A stretch of 39,013 bases of DNA. Source: a virus. Under the pieces are notes generated by a model, which was not told the origin of the DNA, made no database searches, and was given only the letters and a program-made list of their open reading frames with translations. The position numbers and the translations under genes are program-made. Positions 14,611-22,011 of the stretch are shown piece after piece (the first letter of the stretch is position 1; the number at the start of each line of letters is the position of its first letter). The stretch is taken from positions 1 through 39,013 of the IMG/VR virus record IMGVR_UViG_3300008110_008646; one strand, given 5' to 3'.

Positions 14611-14643
14611 CTACATCTTAGTTTACCTAAAATATAGATGGAA
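14605..14643 (-). promoter_or_regulatory. Inverted repeat enclosing the start codon of the short PcfJ-like gene
   Basis: In the transcript TTCCATCTA (14643-14635) pairs perfectly with TAGATGGAA (14613-14605) across a 21-base loop. The ATG at 14610-14608 is inside the second arm. The long PcfJ-like gene ends just upstream, so ribosomes finishing it at 14662 would stop about 20 bases short of the hairpin. This suggests translational control of the second gene. Confidence 0.4.
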
Positions 14644-14661
14644 ATCATGAATTAATAAACC

Positions 14662-16563
14662 CTAAAATAATTCTAAAAGGTTACCGAAAACATCTGGTTC
14701 TTTTACTTCTAATTGAACACCATTTATTACTAATGGTACCTTTTCTTTTGATGTGGATTTAATTGAGCCTCTAAAAATGTTTACTCTATGTTTTGTTTTT
14801 TCTAGTGCAAATTCAAATCTTTCTGGAGGAACAGCATTGCAGAAGTATTTTGCTTGCACACATGATTTATCTCTGACGTCAAATTCACAAGTAACCCTTT
14901 CGCTTCCGGTTGGACTACCTTCTCTAACTGAAACAATAATTGAGCGTTCTTTATCTGCATAGCTTGCAACACAATGATGCATATGAGAACCCTCTTCAGA
15001 ATATTCGCCATCAATTTTTAACAATACTGGATAAAAGGTTTGGGTTAAATTACCGTGTTCGTCTTTTATCAATATAGGTTCTTCAATATGTTTTATCAAT
15101 CTATCTTCAAAAACATATTTAATACTATATCCCTTTCTTATTGCTCGATCAATACTTGAAAACTCTAGATGTTCATTATGAAAATCTTTAAGATTGGATG
15201 CTGTCATTTCTATGTGAGGTAACTGCGCCCTTATTTTCACTAACATATCAAGATGATCATTGAAAGTATGAAATTGCATAAGTTGTGTATTTTCATATAA
15301 CGTTATAACATTATTTTCTTCATACTTTAACCTATCCTGACTGAAGAATTCATTTATTAATTTTAATAAACATTTTCTTTCAGAATCTTTTATATCATAC
15401 TCATACTTGCTTGTTAACGCCTCATATATAGATCCACCCATAAGTTCATTATTTTTCTTTTTAGGATTAATAAAAAACTTTTCATTAACATTATGAATAT
15501 ACTTGTGTAAGTTTTTATAACCAAAATATCTCGCCAAAAGTATTAGTTTTTTTATATCGATATCAGGATGTTTATGTAGTAGTTTTATTGTCCCTTTCGA
15601 TTTTATACCCAACCTATCTAAGATACTAGCAATTAATTTATTTTCATTTTTCTTTAAGAACTTCTTTGTGGGGTAAGCGTCCATTATTAATCCCTCATAA
15701 TGATTAGGGACTTTAATTTTATTTATCTCAACGAACACTCGCATAATCATAGATAAAACTTTGGCTCCGATATTCGTATGATCATTTGAATTAATGGTTT
15801 CTACATATGGGAGCTTTGATAAAATAGAATGTGATAAACATTTCATGAATTCGCTATCATCAAAAATCTTTTTAGCCTCAAGGTTTAAAGGATGTTCATC
15901 TTTAGAATTACCACCCCACATATGAATAATATTACCAGATGTTCTGCTAAAGAAATTCATTAAAACTTGCATCAGGTGCTTGAAGTTATTTTGTCTAATT
16001 TTTGGTGTCTTAACCCCCTCATAACTCATCACGTTACCGGTTCTGAAGTTAATTTTGAATCCAAATGCTGAACGATTTTTCTTAAAGTATTTACTGTTTA
16101 CTGTTCTAGCTTTCCTATATACATAAAACCTAACAGAAATGGTGTCACCATCTATTGATATGTTTCTTTCATGAATTTCTGTGGAAACAGAACTAAATGC
16201 TCTACCATAATGCTTTAATAGATGACGCTCTTTTGTTGTATAAAAGGTTTGAATACGGTTAGACCAATTGTCTAGCTTAATCATTTCTCCATCCGATTCG
16301 TTGCTGTAGAAATATTTTGTATTCTTTTTTTTGTATTCCTTTTTGTTGTGAAGTTTTATTTTAAACTTACTTCTAAGGAACCTTTCGAGCTCTTCACCAT
16401 TCGCTACTCTAACAACGTCCGGTGAAAAAAAATCAACATTATCTAGTTCTAAATTTAGGTCCTCGTGAACTTGATTCTCTACCTTTGATTCGATAGTCGA
16501 ATAATCTTTATATGGTTCAATAGCATAAAACTGAAATCTTTGGGTAAGTATCGTTTTTTTCAT
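14662..16563 (-). CDS. PcfJ-like protein, long copy
   Basis: A 633-residue protein. The C-terminal third carries the PcfJ core: KIDGEYSEEGSHMHHCVASY (Met528, His530, Cys531), then SIIVSVR and a beta stretch ending at VPPERFEFAL. Residues 1-280 are basic and unlike known domains to me, with an acidic patch at 34-50 and a Tyr/Lys-rich region at 72-170. It starts with MKKTIL and has no signal or membrane helix. A perfect TATATTTG box lies 26 bases upstream. The shorter paralogue follows by 51 bases, so the pair is probably an ancient tandem duplication kept with divergent motifs. Function unknown; nucleic-acid association is sometimes supposed for the family. Confidence 0.75.
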   Translation of the reverse strand: MKKTILTQRFQFYAIEPYKDYSTIESKVENQVHEDLNLELDNVDFFSPDVVRVANGEELERFLRSKFKIKLHNKKEYKKKNTKYFYSNESDGEMIKLDNWSNRIQTFYTTKERHLLKHYGRAFSSVSTEIHERNISIDGDTISVRFYVYRKARTVNSKYFKKNRSAFGFKINFRTGNVMSYEGVKTPKIRQNNFKHLMQVLMNFFSRTSGNIIHMWGGNSKDEHPLNLEAKKIFDDSEFMKCLSHSILSKLPYVETINSNDHTNIGAKVLSMIMRVFVEINKIKVPNHYEGLIMDAYPTKKFLKKNENKLIASILDRLGIKSKGTIKLLHKHPDIDIKKLILLARYFGYKNLHKYIHNVNEKFFINPKKKNNELMGGSIYEALTSKYEYDIKDSERKCLLKLINEFFSQDRLKYEENNVITLYENTQLMQFHTFNDHLDMLVKIRAQLPHIEMTASNLKDFHNEHLEFSSIDRAIRKGYSIKYVFEDRLIKHIEEPILIKDEHGNLTQTFYPVLLKIDGEYSEEGSHMHHCVASYADKERSIIVSVREGSPTGSERVTCEFDVRDKSCVQAKYFCNAVPPERFEFALEKTKHRVNIFRGSIKSTSKEKVPLVINGVQLEVKEPDVFGNLLELF

Positions 16564-16588
16564 TAGTTATTACTTTTTTGTTCCAAAA

Positions 16589-16596
16589 CAAATATA
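16589..16596 (-). promoter_or_regulatory. Bacteroidota-type -7 box TATATTTG
   Basis: A perfect TAnnTTTG match on the minus strand, 26 bases upstream of the long PcfJ-like start. No clear TTG box sits at the right distance. The opposing small basic gene starts 41 bases away on the plus strand, so the gap is a divergent promoter region. Confidence 0.4.
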
Positions 16597-16636
16597 TAAA
16601 AAATTTCGGAATAATTATAAAAATAAAGAAAATATT

Positions 16637-16771
16637 ATGGCTAAAGCAAAAGGTTCATCAACCGCATCAAAAAAAGTTTCTTTTGGAAAAAAGGGTAAAG
16701 GTAAAGCTAGAAAATCTTACGGCCCTAAAGACCAAAAACCAAAGAGATACAGGGGACAAGGTAGGGCTTAA
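16637..16771 (+). CDS. Small very basic protein
   Basis: The 44-residue frame beginning AKAKGSSTASKKVSFGKKGK and ending KPKRYRGQGRA is preferred to a longer frame starting at 16578 in another phase, which lacks any protein-like pattern. It has a strong start context (ATATTATGGC). Its Lys/Arg/Gly content suggests RNA or DNA binding, or packing with the genome; similar tiny proteins are found in other phage contigs. Its stop overlaps that of the convergent NlpC/P60 gene within TTAA. Confidence 0.6.
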   Translation: MAKAKGSSTASKKVSFGKKGKGKARKSYGPKDQKPKRYRGQGRA

Positions 16772-16785
16772 TTTTTAAGCCTACC
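16760..16785. terminator. Hairpin at convergent stop codons
   Basis: GGTAGGGCTTAA and TTAAGCCTACC pair with one bulged G across a three-base loop. The overlapping stops of the basic protein and the NlpC/P60 protein are inside the stem. No U-run follows on either strand, so termination is uncertain; it may protect mRNA ends instead. Confidence 0.35.
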
Positions 16786-17250
16786 TCCTCCTCGATATGA
16801 TTTTAGGTATCTGGGTTCTTTTAGTGAACTCACCTTAACACCCTCAAATTTATTTGCAGCGTGAACGAAATAAGTGTTTCCTATATAAGCACCACAATGC
16901 CAACCAGACGGGGATTGTCTGCTACGAAAGAATAGCAAATCCCCAACTTGTAAACTATCACGTTTAACTCTTACAGTTTGGTTCCATTGTTTATATGCCA
17001 CATTCTGTAGATCCAGACCATATACATCTTTGTATAGTCGTTTAGTAAACTGAGAGCAATCGATCCCCTTTTCGGTCCTACCTCCTAATTTATACGGTTT
17101 ACCCAACCATTTTAAAATAAAACTATTTAAAACAGTATCCTCAGTAAAGACACCATCATCAAATTTTTCCAGTGGCACTTGTGCAACTGATGTAAAAGAT
17201 AACAGTATACCTAGTACAACTGTTATTGATTTTAATTTTTGATTTTTCAT
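16768..17250 (-). CDS. Secreted NlpC/P60 peptidoglycan hydrolase
   Basis: A 160-residue protein with a Sec signal (MKNQK, hydrophobic run, cleavage probably after VA at ~23) and a full NlpC/P60 domain: KPYKLGGRTEKGIDCSQF (Cys65 nucleophile), VGDLLFF, SGWHCGAYIGN (His118) and YFVHAA (His130). These enzymes cut D-gamma-glutamyl-diamino acid bonds in wall peptides. The signal peptide sends it to the periplasm without a holin channel. It overlaps by four bases an upstream three-helix membrane protein, so the pair looks like a lysis cassette. A cellular-type wall hydrolase gained by transfer is the alternative. Confidence 0.82.
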   Translation of the reverse strand: MKNQKLKSITVVLGILLSFTSVAQVPLEKFDDGVFTEDTVLNSFILKWLGKPYKLGGRTEKGIDCSQFTKRLYKDVYGLDLQNVAYKQWNQTVRVKRDSLQVGDLLFFRSRQSPSGWHCGAYIGNTYFVHAANKFEGVKVSSLKEPRYLKSYRGGGRLKN

Positions 17251-17552
17251 AATAAACTTAATAAATAATAAGAAAGTTTGTAACCAGTAAACGCCCCCAA
17301 CGCTGATGGTATGGGGAAGACAATAAGTTTACCTAAATCTGTTACATATTTCGGTCTGTTGACAATCTTACCCATGAAAAAGTAATAAGTAAGATATCCA
17401 AATAAAACTGCAATGTCAGTTCTAGTTGCAATAAAAACAACTAATGTTGCTCCAATAAATCCAAATGTAAAATTATCTCTTATACCCTCCCAAATCTCTA
17501 ACCATGTTGCATCTTTCCATTCTTTATAAATTTTCTGTGTTTTTTTTCTCAT
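17247..17552 (-). CDS. Small membrane protein, possible holin
   Basis: A 101-residue protein with a charged N-terminus (KKTQKIYKEWKD), hydrophobic segments at ~29-47, ~49-62 and ~76-98, and a short C-terminus. Size, helix number and coupling by a four-base overlap to the secreted NlpC/P60 hydrolase fit a holin-like role. No holin family motif is recognised, so this rests on position. It begins 17 bases after the thymidylate synthase stop. Confidence 0.5.
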   Translation of the reverse strand: MRKKTQKIYKEWKDATWLEIWEGIRDNFTFGFIGATLVVFIATRTDIAVLFGYLTYYFFMGKIVNRPKYVTDLGKLIVFPIPSALGAFTGYKLSYYLLSLL

Positions 17553-17568
17553 TAGTTTTTCTCCTAAC

Positions 17569-18684
17569 TTAATTACTTAGTGGTGCTTTAATTTTTGGAT
17601 GTGACTGATAGTTTAATAATTCAAAACAATCAGGTCTATAACTTAATATTTTTTGTTCGAATGTTTTTTCGCCCAAGTGAGCTTTAACTGCTTCATGTTG
17701 ATACCAATTACGTTCTGTGATTTGCACTGTAGGTAATTGAAATGGCTCTCTGCTAATTTGTTCCTTTGCTTGTTCAATATGGTTAGAATATAAATGAACA
17801 TCACCTAAGTTACCTATTAGCTCATCTGGTATCATCTTAACTTCTTTTGCAATAATTTCTAGCAGCAGCGCATAAGATGAGATGTTGAATGGTAAACCTA
17901 AGAATGTATCTACACTTCGTTGATTCCACATTAAAGAGATGGCTTTTGTTGGTATGTTTTGTTTATCACACATATCCCCCGTAACCGTTGAGCCAAATCT
18001 GAAATCACCTAGCTTTACTCTTTCATAAAGTGTTAGGTCTCTTGTATAAACTTGAAATCCATAATGACAAGGTGGGAGAACCATCTGATCTAATTGACCC
18101 ACGTTCCATGCGCTCACCATCAATCTTCTACTGTCTGGATTTGTTTTTAAATCTTTAATAAGATTAGCTATTTGATCAATCCATTCATCCCCCTCAACAT
18201 ATGTATCATTACCAGTTAAGGGGTCTTTTAGTGTTGTTTTAATTAATTTTTTGGTGTGCCATTCTCTCCACTGTGCACCATAAATTGGGCCGAGTTCACC
18301 CCACTCATCAGCGAAGTCTTGATTCTCTCGAATCATTTGTTCAAATTGATTTATGTCAGCAACATCGCCACCCCCATCATATTGTTTAACAATAGATTTA
18401 GTATTTCTATAATTCTTATATGCATCACCGCTCCAGATATGACAATCGTAATCCAATAAAAACTTGATGTTAGTATCTCCTCTTAGAAACCATAGAAGCT
18501 CTGTTACAAGAGATTTCCAAGCCATCTTCTTAGTTGTAAGCAAAGGAAAACCTTCACTCATTTTATGACGAATCTGTCTACCAAAAACTGAAATAGTCCC
18601 GGTTCCTGTCCTGTCTTTCTTTTCAATACCGTTATCTAAAATATCTTGTAAAAGATCCTGGTAGCATTTATCTATATTGTTCAT
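17569..18684 (-). CDS. thyA: Thymidylate synthase
   Basis: A 371-residue ThyA-type enzyme making dTMP from dUMP with methylenetetrahydrofolate. Clear motifs: DRTGTGT near the N-terminus, LLWFLRGDTNI, GPIYGAQWR, DPDSRR-like NPDSRRLMVSAWN, the catalytic LPPCHYGFQ (Cys206), LMWNQRSVDTFLGLPFNI and the C-terminal GDVHLYSNH. It is about 100 residues longer than the 264-residue E. coli enzyme because of insertions at ~84-128, ~145-168 and ~212-240, as seen in several phage ThyA. It supplies thymidine for AT-rich phage DNA. It overlaps the upstream membrane-protein gene by 17 bases. Confidence 0.95.
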   Translation of the reverse strand: MNNIDKCYQDLLQDILDNGIEKKDRTGTGTISVFGRQIRHKMSEGFPLLTTKKMAWKSLVTELLWFLRGDTNIKFLLDYDCHIWSGDAYKNYRNTKSIVKQYDGGGDVADINQFEQMIRENQDFADEWGELGPIYGAQWREWHTKKLIKTTLKDPLTGNDTYVEGDEWIDQIANLIKDLKTNPDSRRLMVSAWNVGQLDQMVLPPCHYGFQVYTRDLTLYERVKLGDFRFGSTVTGDMCDKQNIPTKAISLMWNQRSVDTFLGLPFNISSYALLLEIIAKEVKMIPDELIGNLGDVHLYSNHIEQAKEQISREPFQLPTVQITERNWYQHEAVKAHLGEKTFEQKILSYRPDCFELLNYQSHPKIKAPLSN

Positions 18685-19042
18685 ATGCTTTTAATCTTTT
18701 TTTGTTTTCTCTTTCACATTCGTGAGAATAATTTTCTTTATATCCAATGATTCTATGAAACTCTCTATATGCGTCGGGATGTGTTTGTTTAAGGTGTTCT
18801 ATTCCGTATTCATATTCAAAAAGAATACTTTCATAACGATTTTCTTTATTATCCCACCCATCTGATTCTCTAACAAAGTCTATTTCTAATTCATTAATAA
18901 CTTTAGTTAAAGAATCTTCTTTACAAACGTTATGAGCCTGTGGCGCAATCATGTCATGTGGTTTACGCATCGCTACAATTGTTAAAACAATAATCAATGC
19001 TGTACCAATAATAAGTCTTATGACAGTATCTTTATTTTCCAT
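18668..19042 (-). CDS. Membrane-anchored helical protein
   Basis: A 124-residue protein from the ATG at 19042 (ENKDTVIRLI), chosen over a start 13 codons upstream because the hydrophobic anchor then lies at residues ~8-25. The rest is charged and helical (NELEIDFVRESDGWDNKENR; ECERENKKRLKAYEQ), probably outside the membrane. It overlaps thyA by 17 bases and the next gene upstream by 11. No family is recognised. Confidence 0.5.
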   Translation of the reverse strand: MENKDTVIRLIIGTALIIVLTIVAMRKPHDMIAPQAHNVCKEDSLTKVINELEIDFVRESDGWDNKENRYESILFEYEYGIEHLKQTHPDAYREFHRIIGYKENYSHECERENKKRLKAYEQYR

Positions 19043-19247
19043 TTGTGTAATAAATGTTTTTTTGAATTTGTATTCCCGCAAAAAATATTAACCAACGAAA
19101 TGATAACCCAATCGCTGGTGATGTGATCCCTGTTTCAAAAAACACATCTTCTCTATAAAAGAAAACAATTGTAGGTATAATAAACCAATGATGCTTCTTT
19201 TTGTAAATAAAAAAATCTGTTAGATATTTTGGTTCTTTATTCGTCAT
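19032..19247 (-). CDS. Small aromatic membrane protein
   Basis: A 71-residue protein with hydrophobic segments around residues 20-31 and 44-60 and many aromatic residues (HHWFIIPTIVFFYRED). It overlaps both neighbours by 11 bases each, supporting co-translation. No family is recognised. Confidence 0.45.
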   Translation of the reverse strand: MTNKEPKYLTDFFIYKKKHHWFIIPTIVFFYREDVFFETGITSPAIGLSFRWLIFFAGIQIQKNIYYTNGK

Positions 19248-19527
19248 AATTTCCGGTTGTTCTTCTTAATAGTTTATCTACATCGTCTTCACGTTCTTTA
19301 AGTTCTACCATACGAATATAGTAGCTATCTGCATTAGCTTCTGGTTGATTGGCTTTGACGTTTTTTTCAAACCATTTACTAAACCACTTTCCTTTGTACA
19401 CAAGTACTTGACATCTTTCACGAAACTCTTCTGCGTCAGATTCATCTAGTAAATCTTCTTCAACTAGTTTATTAAGAACTATGTCCTTGACCTTGTTGTA
19501 GTTCTCCATTTCCGATGTTAAATCCAT
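19237..19527 (-). CDS. Small charged unknown protein
   Basis: An acidic, helical protein of up to 96 residues; an ATG six codons in (MENYNK) could be the true start. Contains ESDAEEFRERCQVL and a basic Trp patch (KGKWFSKWFEKN). The upstream gene runs 56 bases into it. No family is recognised. Confidence 0.45.
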   Translation of the reverse strand: MDLTSEMENYNKVKDIVLNKLVEEDLLDESDAEEFRERCQVLVYKGKWFSKWFEKNVKANQPEANADSYYIRMVELKEREDDVDKLLRRTTGNYDE

Positions 19528-19711
19528 TTTCTTTGAGTTTTTTTAAGCATTTAAAAATAACGTGGCTTTCCACGATTGAGAATCTATCATTACAGCCATC
19601 TAAAGCTATTTCTAATAGCTTGATAGCCAATGTTTTATCCATCTTATCTAGGACGGCGTCTAGGTCGTTTTCATCCCTAAATTCCAATAAATCGTTAAAA
19701 ATCGCTGGCAT
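19472..19711 (-). CDS. Small helical unknown protein
   Basis: A 79-residue protein from the ATG at 19711 (MPAIFNDLLEF); another ATG five codons upstream (19726) is equally possible. The longer upstream extension crosses the divergent promoter gap and overlaps the opposing DUF192 gene, so it is rejected. The helical pattern (DLDAVLDKMDKTLAIKLLE) is like small phage regulators, but there is no firm match. Confidence 0.45.
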   Translation of the reverse strand: MPAIFNDLLEFRDENDLDAVLDKMDKTLAIKLLEIALDGCNDRFSIVESHVIFKCLKKLKENGFNIGNGELQQGQGHSS

Positions 19712-19763
19712 ATAGCTAAGATACATAAAAAAAATTAAAAAACCAAATAAAGTATTTATTAAT

Positions 19764-20120
19764 ATGAATCTAAGAATTTCAAACCAGGAGTTTCCGGTAG
19801 AGATGCAAACGACCCCAGAAGAAATCCAAAGAGGTATGTCTGGTAGAGACACCCTAGATGGTTGCATGGGGTTTAAACTTAAGAAGGGGTACCATACATT
19901 TTGGATGAAGGATTGTTTGATTCCTTTAGATATAGTGTTTGTATTGAATGGTAAAATATCGAAAATTTTTAGAGACTGTCAGCCATGTTCTAAAGAAGAA
20001 TGCCAAAGATTTGTTGGCCCAGCTGATCATGTGTTTGAATTCCCATCCGGTACCTGCGGGAATTTTAAAGAGGGAGATAGCGCAAATCTTTATTTAGGGA
20101 CAAAATTTAATCCCGCATAA
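19764..20120 (+). CDS. DUF192 protein
   Basis: A 118-residue protein with the DUF192 pattern: V.M..T.EE...GMSGR..L.GCMGF, YHTFWMKDCLIPLDIVFV, then a DHVFEFPSG strand and a C-terminal GD. The usual GL(M)xR and MxF elements are slightly altered, and Cys residues (CQPCSKEEC) are added in the middle. Cellular DUF192 proteins are usually exported; this one has no signal peptide. The function of the family is not settled. It opens the plus-strand block with start context ATTAATATG. Confidence 0.82.
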   Translation: MNLRISNQEFPVEMQTTPEEIQRGMSGRDTLDGCMGFKLKKGYHTFWMKDCLIPLDIVFVLNGKISKIFRDCQPCSKEECQRFVGPADHVFEFPSGTCGNFKEGDSANLYLGTKFNPA

Positions 20121-20201
20121 ACTTTAACTTTTCATTTTTTTTACTTATATTTTTCCTATACTAATTTAACAAATAAACTATTTATTTTTAAAAGCAATAC
20201 T

Positions 20202-20372
20202 ATGGGATGCGGATGTAAAAAAAAGACTAACGAAAATGTTCAAACCACAGAAGGTCAAGCAACAGCTACAGTGGTTTCTAACGACCAAACAACTCAACAA
20301 GAACAGACACAAGAGCAAATTGTACAAGTGGCAGTCGCTCTCCGTGAGATGATCGAAAATAAGGAACTGTAA
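20202..20372 (+). CDS. Small MGCGCKKK protein
   Basis: A 56-residue protein starting MGCGCKKKTNEN, then a Gln/Thr-rich linker and a short helix (IVQVAVALREMIENK). Two cysteines at residues 3 and 5 followed by lysines are typical of a small class of phage and bacterial proteins starting GCGCKK; their function is unknown. It is followed immediately by a terminator hairpin. Start context CAATACTATG is good. Confidence 0.6.
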   Translation: MGCGCKKKTNENVQTTEGQATATVVSNDQTTQQEQTQEQIVQVAVALREMIENKEL

Positions 20373-20378
20373 TATAAA

Positions 20379-20413
20379 AATAACGGGTATATATTTTTTT
20401 GCCCGTTATTTTA
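20379..20413 (+). terminator. Rho-independent-like terminator
   Basis: AATAACGGG and CCCGTTATT form a nine-base perfect stem around a 14-base loop, followed by TTATTG. It ends the DUF192/small Cys protein transcript and separates it from the ribbon-helix-helix gene and the glycosyltransferase operon. The U-run is weak. Confidence 0.6.
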
Positions 20414-20450
20414 TTGTCCTAGTTCTATATAAAGATATATATATTCAAAT

Positions 20451-20648
20451 ATGAAATCGAATACTAAACTAACGAGTGTGAACATCTTAGAAGATGTTTA
20501 CAAAAAATTTAAAATTAAATCTATAGAAGGTTCAATTAATTTACAGAAGCTTGTTAATCGTTCTTTAGATTTATACAACAAAGATGAGAGCTTCAGAAAT
20601 ACAATAAATAATCATAACGGATTAGCATCCAGTGGATCAAAGTTTTAA
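20451..20648 (+). CDS. Ribbon-helix-helix-like DNA-binding protein
   Basis: A 65-residue protein that fits the RHH fold: a beta strand KLTSVNI, helix LEDVYKKFKIKSIEG and helix INLQKLVNRSLDLYNKD. Proteins of this kind bind DNA as dimers and often regulate the operon they head. Here it starts the glycosyltransferase operon, with the next gene beginning four bases after its stop. Regulation of that operon is inference. Confidence 0.65.
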   Translation: MKSNTKLTSVNILEDVYKKFKIKSIEGSINLQKLVNRSLDLYNKDESFRNTINNHNGLASSGSKF

Positions 20649-20652
20649 TTTA

Positions 20653-22011
20653 ATGAAGAAGAAAATATTATTATTATCAGATGATTTAAGAATGTCGTCC
20701 GGTATTGCCACAATGTCCAAAGAGATTGTTATAGGTACCGTACACAAATATGATTGGGTGCAATTAGGTGCCGCAATTAAACACCCAGAATTCGGTAAGG
20801 TTGTTGATATTAATGATGATATAAGAAAAAGAACAGGCGTTAAAAACGCTAATCTTAAAATCATACCTTACAACGGCTATGGCGATATTGGTATTTTGAG
20901 AAAACTAATTGCAGAAGAGAAACCAGATGCAATTCTTCACTTTACTGATCCACACTATTGGCAATGGTTATATGACAATGAACACGAAATTAGACAACAT
21001 GTTCCATTGTTATTTTACCACATATGGGATGATTTACCAGATCCACTATACAATAGAAATTATTATGAAAGTTGCGACTGGTTAGGCTGTATCTCCAAAC
21101 AAACATACGGTATTGTACATAGAGTAGGTAAAAAGAAAAACGGTTCCACGTGGAAACCATTGCAAGATTGGCAAATAAAATATGTTCCTCATGGTATTAA
21201 TCCTGAGACATTCAAACCATTGAATAAAGTATCAGATGAAATAAAAAGTTTAGTACATGGGAATAAAGAATATGATTTTGTTTTATTCTATAACAATAGG
21301 AATATTAGAAGGAAGCAACCGTCAGATGTGATTTATTCTTTTAAACTATTCTGTGATCAATTACCAAAAGAAAAGGCGGAAAAATGTTTGTTATTAATGC
21401 ATACTGCTGCTGTTGATGAGAATGGTACAGACCTACCTGCAGTAATTGAAGCACTTTGTCCATATGATGTTAAATTCACAGGATTGAAATTAGAACAAGA
21501 TAAATTAAATGAGATTTATAATACTGTTGATTGTACAATTAATATTGCAAACAACGAAGGATTTGGTTTAACTACTGCAGAATCTTTAATGGCCGGTACA
21601 CCAATCATAGCAAATGTTACAGGCGGTTTACAAGATCAGATGGGTTTCGATCTTAGTGAAGATGATTACATCACAATAGGATCGTTACATCATAAAGGTA
21701 AATCAAAACATTTGGTTCAAGAGGGTGAATGGGTTGAGGCTATTTGGCCCGCAGCGATTAATTTAAATGGATCAGTACCAACACCATACATTTTTGATGA
21801 TAGGGTAAACGATGATGAAGTTGCTAGTGCTATTATGAGAATGTACAAGTATGGTAAAAAGAAAAGAAAAGCAAAGGGATTAAAGGGTAGAGAGTTCATG
21901 GTTAATACTCTATCTAACAAAATAATGTGTGATAAAATGATCGAGGGTATTGAAACAACTCTTGAGAATTGGGAACCTAAAAAAAGATTTGATTTATATA
22001 AAATTGTATGA
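20653..22011 (+). CDS. GT4-type glycosyltransferase
   Basis: A 452-residue GT-B enzyme. The ATG at 20653 (KKKILLLSDDLR) is preferred over one seven codons upstream that overlaps the RHH gene. The N-terminal half has a Rossmann-like start and GYGDIG; the C-terminal half has NNRNIRRKQP and the donor-binding E-x7-E motif NNEGFGLTTAESLM (~301-315) followed by AGTPIIANVTGG. It probably transfers a sugar from a nucleotide donor; acceptor unknown. Its stop overlaps the next glycosyltransferase start by four bases (ATGA). Confidence 0.85.
   Translation: MKKKILLLSDDLRMSSGIATMSKEIVIGTVHKYDWVQLGAAIKHPEFGKVVDINDDIRKRTGVKNANLKIIPYNGYGDIGILRKLIAEEKPDAILHFTDPHYWQWLYDNEHEIRQHVPLLFYHIWDDLPDPLYNRNYYESCDWLGCISKQTYGIVHRVGKKKNGSTWKPLQDWQIKYVPHGINPETFKPLNKVSDEIKSLVHGNKEYDFVLFYNNRNIRRKQPSDVIYSFKLFCDQLPKEKAEKCLLLMHTAAVDENGTDLPAVIEALCPYDVKFTGLKLEQDKLNEIYNTVDCTINIANNEGFGLTTAESLMAGTPIIANVTGGLQDQMGFDLSEDDYITIGSLHHKGKSKHLVQEGEWVEAIWPAAINLNGSVPTPYIFDDRVNDDEVASAIMRMYKYGKKKRKAKGLKGREFMVNTLSNKIMCDKMIEGIETTLENWEPKKRFDLYKIV

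Noticed and set aside
16578-16778. A 66-codon plus-strand frame
   Set aside because: It overlaps the basic 44-residue gene in another phase and has only low-complexity Lys content; the 44-residue frame has the better start and composition.
16760-16785. Strong terminator between the convergent genes
   Set aside because: The stem is good but there is no U-run on either side; it is kept only as a low-confidence hairpin.
19727-19867. Long N-terminal extension of the gene at 19472-19711
   Set aside because: It would run through the divergent promoter gap and about 100 bases of the opposing DUF192 gene.
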